The notes: a model not told the origin generated them from the sequence alone. Positions 1 through 8,162 are shown, counted from the stretch's first letter. The stretch: 19,502 bases of DNA from Thermoplasmatales archaeon ex4484_6 (GCA_002254385.1 NJDO01000020.1:1-19502); one strand, 5' to 3'. Made by a program: numbers and translations.

Positions 1-316
1 ACTGCAGATCACATTCGGAATTTGTACAGGCATGAATGATATTCCGACCGCATTGACAATCCAGAAAGGAAACGTTCAGGACAAGAAACATTTTCGTTTC
101 CCGTTTTTTACGATTTTTCAAGTGCCATTGACATTTGCGTTGGTAACAACTCATTTGTCAAATTGATATTCAGCACTTTTCACAGATTTGATCAGGTCTG
201 AAAAGAGTCAAGTGGCGAGGTTAGGTATTATCATTCGTGTTCGATTTTTTAGCCGATACCACACACTGCGTGGAGATACTTATGGCCTTTGTATGATGCG
301 GCCGCTGTCCCGTCCA
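1..316. other. AT-rich intergenic region at the left edge
   Basis: This stretch is clearly richer in A and T than the genes next to it, and no reading frame in it looks like a protein. A 7-bp inverted repeat (TCGGAAT at 15-21, ATTCCGA at 41-47) and a small imperfect hairpin (about 261-275) are visible, but neither is followed by a U-tract in the direction of the neighbouring minus-strand gene. I therefore cannot name a terminator. It probably holds the 3' end signal of the surface-protein gene and part of the spacer to whatever lies left of the window. Confidence 0.5.
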
Positions 317-2977
317 TCATCCTTCCATTCCGGCGAGGGGAATCTCCTCCTCGTCGAGCTCCTCCACCTGGTATTCCTCGGTGATGTCGAGTTCCTCTTC
401 CTCCTCGAAGGATTCCTCCTCCTCGCCCTCTTCCTCCTCCTCGAATTTTGCACCGCACTCCGGGCATTCGAAGAGGTCCTCCTCGAACTCGGCTCCGCAG
501 TTGGGGCAGTCGAGCTCGTCGGATGCAACCACGAAACCGCAGACGGGGCACAGGAATTCACCCTCCGCAGGTTCCTGGTACTCGGGTTCCCTGTAGTGTC
601 TCTCCCTTCCCGTCTGGAAGGCCGGCCTCCTGCCCCTCTCCTCTTCAACAGCCTCGACGGGCCGGGTGCTTCTTCCAAGGAACACGTAGACCAGTATGAT
701 GATGATGACTATCACGAGAAGAATGAGCAGCAGATAGCCGATGTTGAACTCACTGCCCTTGCTTCCCTCCTTCTCGGGTTCGATGGTTTTCAGGTCCATG
801 GTTGATCCTGCGGTGATGATCACCTCGGTCTCGTAGGTCTTGTAATCGGGTATCTCTATCTTCAGGATGTATGTTCCCGCCTCTATGCCGGTACCCTCGA
901 ACCTTCCGAGCTGGTTGACGTTCAGGATGATCGGGGTCCCTTCCTCCTTCTGGAGCGTGATGGTCACCTTGTCGGGCGGGAACGGTTTCCCGTCCTCGTC
1001 GAGAATGTAACCTTTCAGCGTTCCCGTTGTGATGAGCTGCTCGGTCTCGAATGACCAGGTGGTCCCCCTGAATATCTTTGTGGAGTCAAGTGCAAGGATA
1101 TCGGGGCTGAGCGAGACCGAATACCTGCTTCCGTATTCCAGCGGTTGGGATGGTTTGAACACTGCGGTGTAGTTGCCGGGATAGTAGATCACGGTGCCGG
1201 AGATGGGTTCTCCGCCGCCGCCGGTCTTGAACACCTCGAAGGTGGAGGCCGAAATGGTTGTGGAATCCATGGCTTCGGGGAACACTGCCCTGATCCATGT
1301 GTTCACCGGGACCTCGCTCTGGTCATCGGCGGGATACCTTCCTGCCAGATCGATCTCTATGATCTGGGTCTCCGTGGTGAAGTTGGAGTAGAAGATATGG
1401 GGGAAGTTGTTCCCGTACAGGTCCTCCACGAGATCCGTCACGGTTATCCTGTAATCCGTCTGGTATTCGAGTGTGACCTGTGGTGACAGCAGGACGACAT
1501 TATCCGAATCCACGAATGCGAAGGAGAGGGGAACATTGGAGCTTGTCGATAATTTGATGAGATACACGGTGGTCTCGTTGATTGTGGACTTGTTCACGGG
1601 CTTTGAGAACTGGAGGGTTATCGTGCCCGATACGGAGAATGCCAGCTCCCCGTCCGGAGGCGATATGGTCACCGTGAACGGGATCTCCTCCAGCTCCACA
1701 TCGAGTTCGTTCCAGTACTGTTCCACGATTATGAACCCCGTCCTGGAATAATCCTGGTAGCCCTGGAGAGTGACAGTTATGTCCGCGGAGCCCGCCTTGA
1801 TGGTATCGAAGGTGTAGTTCCCGTTATCGTCGGTCACCTCCACCACCGGGACCTCGCCCGGGAAGCTGACAGTCACTTCCGCACCGACAGCGGGAAGACC
1901 GTTGGGCAGGGTGACCCGGCCTCTCAGGCCTCCCACGGCCAATTTGTTGATGGTGACGTTCACAACCTTTGTAAGGCCCGATTCGACGGTCACCGTCGTG
2001 GAATTGGATGTACACCACGTCTTGGAGAAATCGAGCGTGTAGGTGCCGTCGTCTATGTTCTCGAACGAATAGAATCCGTCCGCGTCCGTCAGCGTCTCTC
2101 CGATCTGGAACATGCCGGAGAGGATGACCGTCACATCGGGTACGGGAGCTCCCAGCGAGGTGGTCACCCGGCCTGTGATGGACGGGGGGTTCTCTATGGA
2201 GAAATAGACTGTGTAGAAGTTGTTCGACGAGTTGTAGGTGTCGTATTCCACGGAGAATCTTGCCCTGTAATTGCCGGATGCATTTGGGATCCATCCCGTG
2301 CTGAAGAACACCGAGAAGTCGTGCGGCGGGTCCACGGGAGAGGATTCGTTATCCATTATGATCATATCCTCGTCATAGACCGTGACCATGGGGTCTTCCA
2401 GGAGGTCGATCCTAAGGTTTATGCTCACCTGATCCTTCCAATCCTCCACGTTGCCCGTGTAGGTTACCGTGCATGTGGGGAGCATCTCCTCGCCAAGGGG
2501 ATAGGTCCCCTCCTCCTCGAAGAAATCACTCGTCATGGATAGATCGATCACATCCGCGACATCGATCTGTGTGGATGCCATCGTCTCGGTGCCGGCGAGC
2601 GTGCCGTTCACCGCGATGGTGTATTCCCCCTCCGGAAGGTCCACCATTCCGAAGGTGAAGTTCTGGGCGGTATTGTTGTCCACCACCACGGTTGTCACCT
2701 TGGATGTGTTGTAGAACAGGGTGCCTTCGGGATACGTATAGACCGTAAGGTAAAGCGTTGTCTCGTCAACGAAATAGACGTCACCCGTATTGTTCACGCG
2801 GAACGTCACCACATGATTCCCGGATGCATATTCGCCACCGGGGCCAACGAGCCCATCTATCATAACATCCACTATCTCTGCTTCCATTGCCCGGGCGGGT
2901 TCCGCCGCTCCCATGAACGGGATCAGCGCCGCAAGCAGCATCATGACAGCAAATGCAAGCCCTGTTCTCTTCGACAT
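317..2977 (-). CDS. Secreted, singly anchored surface protein with cytoplasmic zinc ribbon
   Basis: The product is 886 aa from the ATG at 2977. That start is chosen because GGAGGG lies 7 nt upstream (2985-2990) and a signal peptide (MSKRTGLAFAVMMLLAALIP) follows at once; the frame is open 10 codons further. In order: an adhesion-type beta domain (about 35-150), a second beta domain (150-265), two carboxypeptidase-regulatory-like modules (265-350 and 350-435, each with a GRV...DG/NG..YTF pattern), two Big_5/SbsD-like Ig modules (435-655, 'ISPPDGE' and 'RYPADDQSEVPVN'), a third regulatory-like module (655-740), one membrane helix (745-768), and a 118-residue tail. The tail has three CxxC knuckles (CPVC, CPNC, CPEC) and a run of Glu/Asp. 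Many N-x-S/T sites suggest a glycosylated exterior. It is transcribed divergently from hypB. The architecture is seen directly; a role in the cell envelope is inferred and the ligand is unknown. Confidence 0.85.
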   Translation of the reverse strand: MSKRTGLAFAVMMLLAALIPFMGAAEPARAMEAEIVDVMIDGLVGPGGEYASGNHVVTFRVNNTGDVYFVDETTLYLTVYTYPEGTLFYNTSKVTTVVVDNNTAQNFTFGMVDLPEGEYTIAVNGTLAGTETMASTQIDVADVIDLSMTSDFFEEEGTYPLGEEMLPTCTVTYTGNVEDWKDQVSINLRIDLLEDPMVTVYDEDMIIMDNESSPVDPPHDFSVFFSTGWIPNASGNYRARFSVEYDTYNSSNNFYTVYFSIENPPSITGRVTTSLGAPVPDVTVILSGMFQIGETLTDADGFYSFENIDDGTYTLDFSKTWCTSNSTTVTVESGLTKVVNVTINKLAVGGLRGRVTLPNGLPAVGAEVTVSFPGEVPVVEVTDDNGNYTFDTIKAGSADITVTLQGYQDYSRTGFIIVEQYWNELDVELEEIPFTVTISPPDGELAFSVSGTITLQFSKPVNKSTINETTVYLIKLSTSSNVPLSFAFVDSDNVVLLSPQVTLEYQTDYRITVTDLVEDLYGNNFPHIFYSNFTTETQIIEIDLAGRYPADDQSEVPVNTWIRAVFPEAMDSTTISASTFEVFKTGGGGEPISGTVIYYPGNYTAVFKPSQPLEYGSRYSVSLSPDILALDSTKIFRGTTWSFETEQLITTGTLKGYILDEDGKPFPPDKVTITLQKEEGTPIILNVNQLGRFEGTGIEAGTYILKIEIPDYKTYETEVIITAGSTMDLKTIEPEKEGSKGSEFNIGYLLLILLVIVIIIILVYVFLGRSTRPVEAVEEERGRRPAFQTGRERHYREPEYQEPAEGEFLCPVCGFVVASDELDCPNCGAEFEEDLFECPECGAKFEEEEEGEEEESFEEEEELDITEEYQVEELDEEEIPLAGMEG

Positions 2978-2984
2978 CTCTTTG

Positions 2985-2990
2985 CCCTCC
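2985..2990 (-). promoter_or_regulatory. Shine-Dalgarno of the 886-aa surface protein
   Basis: GGAGGG on the minus strand, 7 nt before the ATG at 2977. It decides the start in favour of MSKRTGLAF over the in-frame ATG at 3007, and puts the signal peptide at the true N-terminus. Confidence 0.7.
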
Positions 2991-3082
2991 CATAGACCCA
3001 CGTTCACGCCCGGTCAACGGACCATAGGGTCCTTCCCCTGGCTGGCCAAAGCGCTTCGTGTGCTGATACGGAAATGGGCATA

Positions 3083-3100
3083 CCATTATATATTATATTC
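3083..3100 (-). promoter_or_regulatory. TATA box region, divergent promoter
   Basis: An A/T-only stretch (TATATATTATATT, read on the plus strand within ACCATTATATATTATATTC) stands out in GC-rich surroundings. On the minus strand it would give a transcript start near 3060, about 80 nt before the surface-protein ATG. It is nearly symmetrical, so it could also fire toward hypB and give that operon a leader of roughly 150 nt. Confidence 0.45.
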
Positions 3101-3134
3101 TCAAAAGCCCAGAATTGCCCCGTATCCGTTTTGG

Positions 3135-3162
3135 GCTCCCATGGAGCGGGTCTTTTCACCCG
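3135..3162 (+). other. Two adjacent small hairpins upstream of hypB
   Basis: GCTCC-CAT-GGAGC (3135-3147) runs directly into CGGGT-CTTTTC-ACCCG (3147-3162). Both stems are perfect over 5 bp. They lie in the divergent intergenic region and could be leader RNA structure for the hyp operon or DNA-level operator sites. No protein-coding signal is seen in 3101-3270. Confidence 0.35.
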
Positions 3163-3270
3163 AAGGAGGGGTAAGTTGATCGTGCTTTCCGTGTTGGAAG
3201 GGGCTCATCTCCATTCCTGGGCACATGTTTTTTAGAGGATGAGGCGATAGAGAGGCCGAGGTAGGATATC

Positions 3271-3924
3271 ATGCATCAGGTTCTGTCGGTGGAAATGGAG
3301 AAGGATCTTCTGGAAGCAAACAGAAAGCTCGCCGAGGAGAACAGGGATCTTCTCAGGAGCAGGAACATACGCTCCGTGGATATGATGGGGTCCATCGGGT
3401 CCGGAAAGACCCTCCTGATAGAGAGATTGTGCATCCTTCTGAAGGAGAAGGGATTGAAGGCCGGTGTCATCACTGGGGATGTTGCGGGAGATGACGATTA
3501 CAGGAGGATAGCATCCCTTGGCGTTCCCGCCGTCAATGTGAACACGGGCAAGGAGTGCCATGTGGATGCCCATCTTGCAGAGCATGCCCTTGAGAAACTG
3601 GACCTTGATGCCGTCGATGTGCTTTTCGTTGAGAATGTTGGCAATCTGGTCTGCCCGGCGGACTTTCCCCTGGGAACCGATATCCGCGTGGTGGTTATAT
3701 CCGTCACGGAGGGTGATGATATGGTGAGAAAACACCCCCTCATTTTCCGCGAATCCGACGTAATAGTGATAAACAAGATAGATCTGGCCCCGATAATGGA
3801 AGTGGATGTGGATGCCCTTGTCAGGGATGCAAGGTCGGTGAGGCCGGATGCTGAGCTGGTGCTGACCGATGCGAAACATTCGGTGGGGATCCGGGAACTT
3901 GCGGAAGCTCTGTCTCTTTTGTGA
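3271..3924 (+). CDS. hypB: Hydrogenase nickel-insertion GTPase HypB
   Basis: SIMIBI-class GTPase of 217 aa that delivers Ni to the [NiFe]-hydrogenase large subunit, working with HypA in the cytoplasm. Visible motifs are the P-loop GSIGSGKT (40-47), the metal-site residues Cys96-His97 in GKECHVDAH and Cys128 in ENVGNLVCP (switch II region), and the guanine-specificity motif NKID (168-171). It lacks the His-rich N-terminal extension of some bacterial HypB proteins, so it should not store nickel there; the length is normal for archaeal HypB. The Ile in the P-loop, where Pro is common, is a minor variation. A purine-rich GAGGTAGG precedes the ATG. Its stop overlaps the hypF GTG as GTGA, which points to translational coupling. 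It is the first gene of the hyp operon. Confidence 0.95.
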   Translation: MHQVLSVEMEKDLLEANRKLAEENRDLLRSRNIRSVDMMGSIGSGKTLLIERLCILLKEKGLKAGVITGDVAGDDDYRRIASLGVPAVNVNTGKECHVDAHLAEHALEKLDLDAVDVLFVENVGNLVCPADFPLGTDIRVVVISVTEGDDMVRKHPLIFRESDVIVINKIDLAPIMEVDVDALVRDARSVRPDAELVLTDAKHSVGIRELAEALSLL

Positions 3925-6236
3925 GGAAAGCCGATATGTACATCATCAGGGTGAGAGGCGTCGTTCAGGGGGTCGGTTTCAGACCCTCGGTTGCCAGGGC
4001 GGCCGCGTCAATGGAGGCCTCGGGGTACGTCAGGAACGACGGCTCCCATGTTACAATTGCCTGTGACATGGAACCCGCAAGGTTCATGGAGGGCCTTCTC
4101 CCCCATCTCGGCCCCATGGCAAGGGTGGAGGACTGGAGCTTCGAGGAGGTTGATGGTGAGCTGGAGGGGCCTTTCAGGATCCTCCCCTCCGTCGAGGGCG
4201 AGATGGATTCGCCCCTCCCCCCGGATACGGCGATCTGCGATAGATGCCTGAGGGAGCTCACGGACCGGGCCGACCGCAGGTTCCTGTATCCGTTCACAAA
4301 CTGCACGGACTGCGGTGCGAGGTACACCGTCATAGATTCCCTTCCCTATGACAGGCAGAGGACTTCCATGAAGGATTTTCCCATGTGTTCCCGCTGTCAG
4401 GGGGAGTATTCCGATCAGGGGTCCAGAAGGTTCCATGCCCAGACCATCTCCTGTCCCGACTGCGGTCCGCGATACAGGTTTCTCGGATCGGATCTGGAGG
4501 TCAGGGCGGAGGGTTGGGATTCCTTCCTGGAATGTGCCAGGTCCCTGAAAGGGGGCGGGAGATTGATAGTGAAGGGTTGGGGGGGGATGCACATAATCTG
4601 TGACCCGGCGAATCTGGGTTCGCTGAGGGAGTGGTACGGGAGACCCTACAAGCCCTTTGCATTGATGGCCCGGGACCTGTCATTCGTCGAGAGTGCGGCC
4701 CATCTCCCCGACAGCGCCAGGAAAGCATTGATATCACCCGCAAGGCCGATAGTCCTGCTGAAGAAGAGGGACGATGCGCCCGGATGGGTCAGATCGGCCA
4801 TGGAGATGGCATCCCCCGGTCTCGATTCGATAGGGATATATCTGCCCTATTCGGGCATACATCACCTGCTCTTTCGTGCCCTCGGGTCCGTCGGAGCGGA
4901 CCTTCCATGGATCGTCATGACATCCGCCAATCCCCCGGGGGAGCCCATGGCACTCGATGTCGGGGAAGCCTCGAAACTGGGAGCGGACGGATACCTGGTG
5001 CACGACAGGAGGATAAGCGCCAGGTGCGACGACTCGGTCCTGGTTTCGGACCCGTTCGGGGACGGGGTCATCGCAAGGGAGGGCCCCTTCTCCATCAGGG
5101 GCTTCCCTGTCAGGAAGGCCAGGGGCCTTGTCCCCGACCCCCTGGAGGTCCCGCATGGACGGAAGATCCTCTCTTTCGGAGCGGAGAGGAACGTGACCGT
5201 GACCGTCACCAGGGAGGGGAGGGCCTACACCAGCCCGTACGTGGGCAACACCAGACATCCGGAGGTCGTCGATTACACCCTGGACTCCGCAGGAAGGTTC
5301 ATGTATCTCTTCGGCGCCGGGGATGTGGAGGCCGTGGCATGCGATCTTCATCCCCGGTACGAGACCGTGAAGATTGCACGTGAGATGGCGGACGAGCGGT
5401 CCGTTCCTCTAATCCGGATACAGCATCACCGGGCCCATGCCGCATCATTGATGGTGGGTTCCGCCGTTGAGGGGATGGGCGTGATAGTCGTCGATGGGGT
5501 GGGTTACGGGGATGACGGTCTTCCATGGGGCGGAGAGATCTTTCATGCCTCATGGGAGGATATCGACCGGGTCGGTCACCTTCAGTATTTCGGACTGCCC
5601 GGAGGCGACGCATCCGTTTACCACCCCGAGAGGATAGCCCACTGGCTTTCGATGGAGGCCGGATCGGACCTTGACATCGGTGATGAAAAGGTGAGATCGA
5701 TACTGGCAGCTTCCCACTCGGGAGCCGTGAGGACATCTTCCATGGGGAGGCTTCTGGATGCCCTGTCGGCACTGCTTCTCGGGGTGACATGGAGGAGCTA
5801 CGATGGTGAACCCGCCATGCGCCTGGAATCGCTTCTTTCACGGGCCAGGGAGCCCGAGATCGAACTGTTCTCCCTCCCCGTCAGAGGCAGGGAGGTGGAT
5901 GTCGTGGGCAGGTGGAGGATACTACTCGAGGAACTGTTCGTGAACGGGTCCCCGAAGATAGGTGACAGGTCCGGTGATCGGCGGTCCGCGGACCTTGCGA
6001 TGGGGATGGTCCGTTCCATCATCTCCGACATGGTGGAGGTGGGAATGAAGGGGGTTGACGACAATGAAGGAAAGATGGGCATTTCCGGCGGGGTGGCATA
6101 CGATATCCCCATCCTCGAGGCTTTCGTTGAAGAGGTTAAGGCCAGGGGTATGACCCCCGTCCTTCATTCCAGGGTCCCTCCCGGAGATGGGGGGATATCC
6201 GTGGGTCAGGCGGCATTGGCGGGTCGAATGTTGTGA
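3921..6236 (+). CDS. hypF: Carbamoyltransferase HypF (cyanide ligand synthesis)
   Basis: Large maturation protein (771 aa) that turns carbamoyl phosphate and ATP into a carbamoyl-adenylate and passes the carbamoyl group to HypE, the source of the CN ligands of the hydrogenase iron. Domains in order: acylphosphatase-like (about 1-90, VQGVGFRP and GYVRND), two zinc-finger units (CDRC...CTDCG and CSRC...CPDCG, about 105-185), a YrdC-like domain (about 205-390, KGWGGMHI, RPYKPFALM, TSANPPGEP, RCDDSV), and a Kae1-like domain (about 410-771) with the metal-binding HxxxH in QHHRAH and the DGVGYGDDG and SGG loops. All catalytic parts are present. The GTG at 3921 overlaps the hypB stop. The ATG at 3936 has a better-spaced GTGAGG upstream, so the protein may begin MYIIRVRG. 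hypE, its partner, is not in this window. Confidence 0.95.
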   Translation: MRKADMYIIRVRGVVQGVGFRPSVARAAASMEASGYVRNDGSHVTIACDMEPARFMEGLLPHLGPMARVEDWSFEEVDGELEGPFRILPSVEGEMDSPLPPDTAICDRCLRELTDRADRRFLYPFTNCTDCGARYTVIDSLPYDRQRTSMKDFPMCSRCQGEYSDQGSRRFHAQTISCPDCGPRYRFLGSDLEVRAEGWDSFLECARSLKGGGRLIVKGWGGMHIICDPANLGSLREWYGRPYKPFALMARDLSFVESAAHLPDSARKALISPARPIVLLKKRDDAPGWVRSAMEMASPGLDSIGIYLPYSGIHHLLFRALGSVGADLPWIVMTSANPPGEPMALDVGEASKLGADGYLVHDRRISARCDDSVLVSDPFGDGVIAREGPFSIRGFPVRKARGLVPDPLEVPHGRKILSFGAERNVTVTVTREGRAYTSPYVGNTRHPEVVDYTLDSAGRFMYLFGAGDVEAVACDLHPRYETVKIAREMADERSVPLIRIQHHRAHAASLMVGSAVEGMGVIVVDGVGYGDDGLPWGGEIFHASWEDIDRVGHLQYFGLPGGDASVYHPERIAHWLSMEAGSDLDIGDEKVRSILAASHSGAVRTSSMGRLLDALSALLLGVTWRSYDGEPAMRLESLLSRAREPEIELFSLPVRGREVDVVGRWRILLEELFVNGSPKIGDRSGDRRSADLAMGMVRSIISDMVEVGMKGVDDNEGKMGISGGVAYDIPILEAFVEEVKARGMTPVLHSRVPPGDGGISVGQAALAGRML

Positions 6237-6293
6237 TGAAGGGAATGACCCTTTCCAAAAACCTGATAAGGAACCTTCTGCGTGCGGTAGAGT

Positions 6294-6530
6294 ATGTGCC
6301 TTGCCATTCCCGGACAGGTTGTGGAGATTCTGGATGATAAGAGGGCCGTTGTGGATTACGGAGGTACGAGGAGGGAGGTGAACACGATCTACGTGAAGCC
6401 CGAACTGGGCGAATGGGTCGTGGTTCATGCGGGTTTCGCCCTCCAGATACTCGACGAGGAGGAAGCAAGGGAGACTCTGGCATTGTGGGACGAGGCGCTT
6501 GAGGCCTTCGATGCCGAGATGAGAGGGTGA
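6294..6530 (+). CDS. hypC: Hydrogenase maturation chaperone HypC
   Basis: Small chaperone (78 aa) of the HypC/HupF family. Together with HypD it carries the Fe(CN)2CO unit and hands it to the hydrogenase large subunit. The signature N-terminus MCLAIPGQV is intact, including Cys2, which ligates the iron after Met removal. The rest is a short OB-like barrel (VDYGGTRREV, WVVVHAGFAL) and a C-terminal helix (EARETLALWDEAL). It lies 57 nt after hypF; that gap holds a short hairpin (AAGGG-AATGA-CCCTT) and no clear promoter. A weak purine stretch precedes the ATG. It is in the same reading frame as hypA, which follows after one stop codon. Confidence 0.95.
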   Translation: MCLAIPGQVVEILDDKRAVVDYGGTRREVNTIYVKPELGEWVVVHAGFALQILDEEEARETLALWDEALEAFDAEMRG

Positions 6531-6536
6531 AGGGGG
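6531..6536 (+). promoter_or_regulatory. Shine-Dalgarno supporting a non-ATG hypA start
   Basis: AGGGGG immediately follows the hypC stop and ends 6 nt before the ATC at 6543 (3 nt before an ATA at 6540). The spacing fits initiation at 6543. No comparable purine run precedes the first ATG of the frame at 6573. Confidence 0.5.
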
Positions 6537-6542
6537 CATATA

Positions 6543-6947
6543 ATCCACGAACTTCAGATAGCATCCAACCTGATGCAGGCCGTCCTCGAGGCTGCAGCCG
6601 GATACGATGGTGTGAAAAAGGTCGAGGAGGTCCATCTTTCCATCGGCAGGCTGACCTTCGTCGGGGAGGAGCAGCTTCGTTTCTGCTGGCAGGCCGTGAC
6701 GGAGGAGAGAGAGCTCCTCAAGGGATCGAAGCTTGTGATATCCGAGGAGGAGGTGAAGGTGAAATGCACCTCATGCGGCTACCAGGGTGATCTTGAGGTG
6801 AAGGAGGACCCCCTCTACCATTATATGCTGCCCGCCTTTGCCTGTCCCGGATGCGGTTCGAAAGTGGAAATAGAGAGCGGGATGGGCATCATGGTCAGGA
6901 ATGTCAAGCTGATGGTCGAGGACCCGGAGGATGATGGAGATGGTTGA
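6543..6947 (+). CDS. hypA: Hydrogenase nickel metallochaperone HypA, apparent AUC start
   Basis: HypA binds Ni(II) at its N-terminus and a structural Zn at two CxxC pairs, and passes nickel on with HypB. The first ATG in frame is at 6573, but codons 6543-6572 read (ATC)-His-Glu-Leu-Gln-Ile-Ala-Ser-Asn-Leu, which matches the family start MHELxIA almost exactly. The nickel site of HypA is formed by the N-terminal amine and His2, so the real start is most likely the ATC at 6543 (initiator tRNA would still insert Met); ATA at 6540 is the alternative. Total length is then 134 aa, slightly long for the family. Zinc knuckles are Cys75-x2-Cys78 (CTSC) and Cys101-x2-Cys104 (CPGC). Coupling to hypC across 12 nt could help such a weak start. 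A mutated start or a base-call error (G to C) remains possible. The 3' end overlaps hypD. Confidence 0.85.
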   Translation: MHELQIASNLMQAVLEAAAGYDGVKKVEEVHLSIGRLTFVGEEQLRFCWQAVTEERELLKGSKLVISEEEVKVKCTSCGYQGDLEVKEDPLYHYMLPAFACPGCGSKVEIESGMGIMVRNVKLMVEDPEDDGDG

Positions 6948-8034
6948 ATTCAGGCTCAGGGACAGGAATATCGCCAGGAAGGCCCTCGATGCCCTGGCTG
7001 CCATGAAGCAGGAGATCACCGTGATGCATGTTTGCGGAACGCATCAGGACACCCTTGTAAGGTTCGGTATCGAACCCCTGCTGAAGGAAGCGGGTGTCTC
7101 GATAAGGCAGGGTCCCGGATGTCCTGTATGCGTCACGACCGGAAGGGAGATAGAGGCGGCGGTGACCCTTGCCAGGAAGGGAAAGGTGATAGCGTCCTTC
7201 GGCGACATGGTGAAGGTCCCGGGGAAGGATATGACGCTGTCCGAGGTCAGGTCCCGGGGAGGGGATGTACGTATCGTCTATTCTCCCACGGACGTCATCA
7301 AAATGGCGGAGAGGGAGCCGGACAGGGAGTTCGTCTTCCTGGGCATCGGGTTCGAGACCACCGCCCCTACGACATCGGCCCTGCTCCTTGACGAGAAGCT
7401 CCCGGGGAACATTTCGGTGATGTCCTATCACAGGACCGTCCCGCCCGCGCTCAGGTTCATAGCCGAGGCGGGGGAGGTGAAGCTCGACGGTCTCATTCAA
7501 CCCGGGCATGTGTCCATGGTGATAGGTGAGAGGCCCTACGATTTCATCTCGGAGGAGTTCGGACTGCCCCAGGTCATAGCCGGATTCGAGCCCCTTGACC
7601 TAATCATGGCATGCCTGGAGATTGCGAGGCAGAGGAAGGAGGGCAAGGCACGGCTCGTCAATATTTACGGGAGGGTCGTGAGGCCGGAGGGCAACCGGGA
7701 AGCTCTTTCGGCAATGGAGAGGACCTTCGATCCCATCGATATACCATGGAGGGGATTTCCCACGATCCCGGGATCGGGACTGGGCATATCGAAGGAGTTC
7801 GATGATCGGGACGCCTATTTGCGGTTCGAGGACGAGCTGTCCGATGTCTGGGAGATGGACATCCCCGAGCCCCCCGGATGCAGGTGCGGGGAGGTCCTCA
7901 GGGGTCTCATAGACCCCAAGGAATGTCCCCTGTTCGGGAAGGCGTGTGCTCCCAATACCCCTGTAGGGCCCTGCATGGTCTCCAGGGAAGGGAGCTGCAA
8001 TATACTGTACAGATGGGGAAAGGACCCTGTCTGA
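6940..8034 (+). CDS. hypD: Hydrogenase maturation iron-sulfur protein HypD
   Basis: HypD is the [4Fe-4S] scaffold that, with HypC, assembles Fe(CN)2CO. Motifs, numbered from the ATG at 6931: CGTH with Cys35, GPGCPVCV with Cys64 and Cys67, GFETTAP (about 148-154), and a C-terminal cysteine-rich region for the cluster (Cys317, 319, 332, 339, 348, 356; KECPLFGKAC...PVGPCMVS). These are the residues expected of an active protein, and the full length of about 365 aa is normal. Three ATGs are available (6931, 6934, 6940). GGAGG at 6926-6930 sits 9 nt before 6940, so MVEFRLRD is preferred; all three overlap the hypA end. It is the last gene of the operon; a U-rich tract lies 43 nt after the stop. 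Confidence 0.95.
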   Translation: MVEFRLRDRNIARKALDALAAMKQEITVMHVCGTHQDTLVRFGIEPLLKEAGVSIRQGPGCPVCVTTGREIEAAVTLARKGKVIASFGDMVKVPGKDMTLSEVRSRGGDVRIVYSPTDVIKMAEREPDREFVFLGIGFETTAPTTSALLLDEKLPGNISVMSYHRTVPPALRFIAEAGEVKLDGLIQPGHVSMVIGERPYDFISEEFGLPQVIAGFEPLDLIMACLEIARQRKEGKARLVNIYGRVVRPEGNREALSAMERTFDPIDIPWRGFPTIPGSGLGISKEFDDRDAYLRFEDELSDVWEMDIPEPPGCRCGEVLRGLIDPKECPLFGKACAPNTPVGPCMVSREGSCNILYRWGKDPV

Positions 8035-8076
8035 CTTCGGATGAGATTCTCTGTGGATAGAAGGTCTCCGGGCATC

Positions 8077-8089
8077 ATTTTTTACTTTC
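8077..8089 (+). terminator. U-rich terminator after the hyp operon
   Basis: ATTTTTTACTTTC lies 43 nt after the hypD stop. Archaeal RNA polymerase terminates at oligo-T stretches without needing a hairpin, so this is a plausible end of the hypBFCAD transcript. Confidence 0.5.
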
Positions 8090-8097
8090 ACCCAGAC

Positions 8098-8147
8098 AAC
8101 ACGACTATGTCGTGTTAGGGCCCTCCGCACCAATTTTCATTTGGTGC
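8098..8147. promoter_or_regulatory. Three consecutive inverted repeats upstream of a TATA box
   Basis: AACACGAC-TAT-GTCGTGTT (8098-8116, 8-bp perfect arms), AGGGCCCT (8117-8124, perfect palindrome) and GCACCAA-TTTTCAT-TTGGTGC (8127-8147, 7-bp perfect arms) lie almost end to end, finishing 15 nt before a TATA box. No U-tract follows them, so they fit regulator binding sites for the small gene at 8246 better than terminators. RNA hairpins at the hyp transcript end are the alternative. Confidence 0.5.
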
Positions 8148-8162
8148 CCTCTCTCGTTCAGG

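Noticed and set aside
412..445. Tandem CTC/TCC repeats
   Set aside because: They are simply the codons for the poly-Glu tail on the minus strand, not a satellite repeat.
188..805. 205-codon plus-strand frame with Leu- and Glu-rich stretches
   Set aside because: It is the complement of the polyacidic tail and membrane helix of the surface protein, which has signal peptide, domains and Shine-Dalgarno on the other strand.
4631..5383. 250-codon frame within hypF
   Set aside because: It is a shifted-frame shadow; the hypF frame is uninterrupted with all domains.
6237..6293. Hairpin between hypF and hypC as a terminator
   Set aside because: The stem is only 5 bp, no U-run follows, and hypC, hypA and hypD continue in the same direction, so an operon break is not supported.
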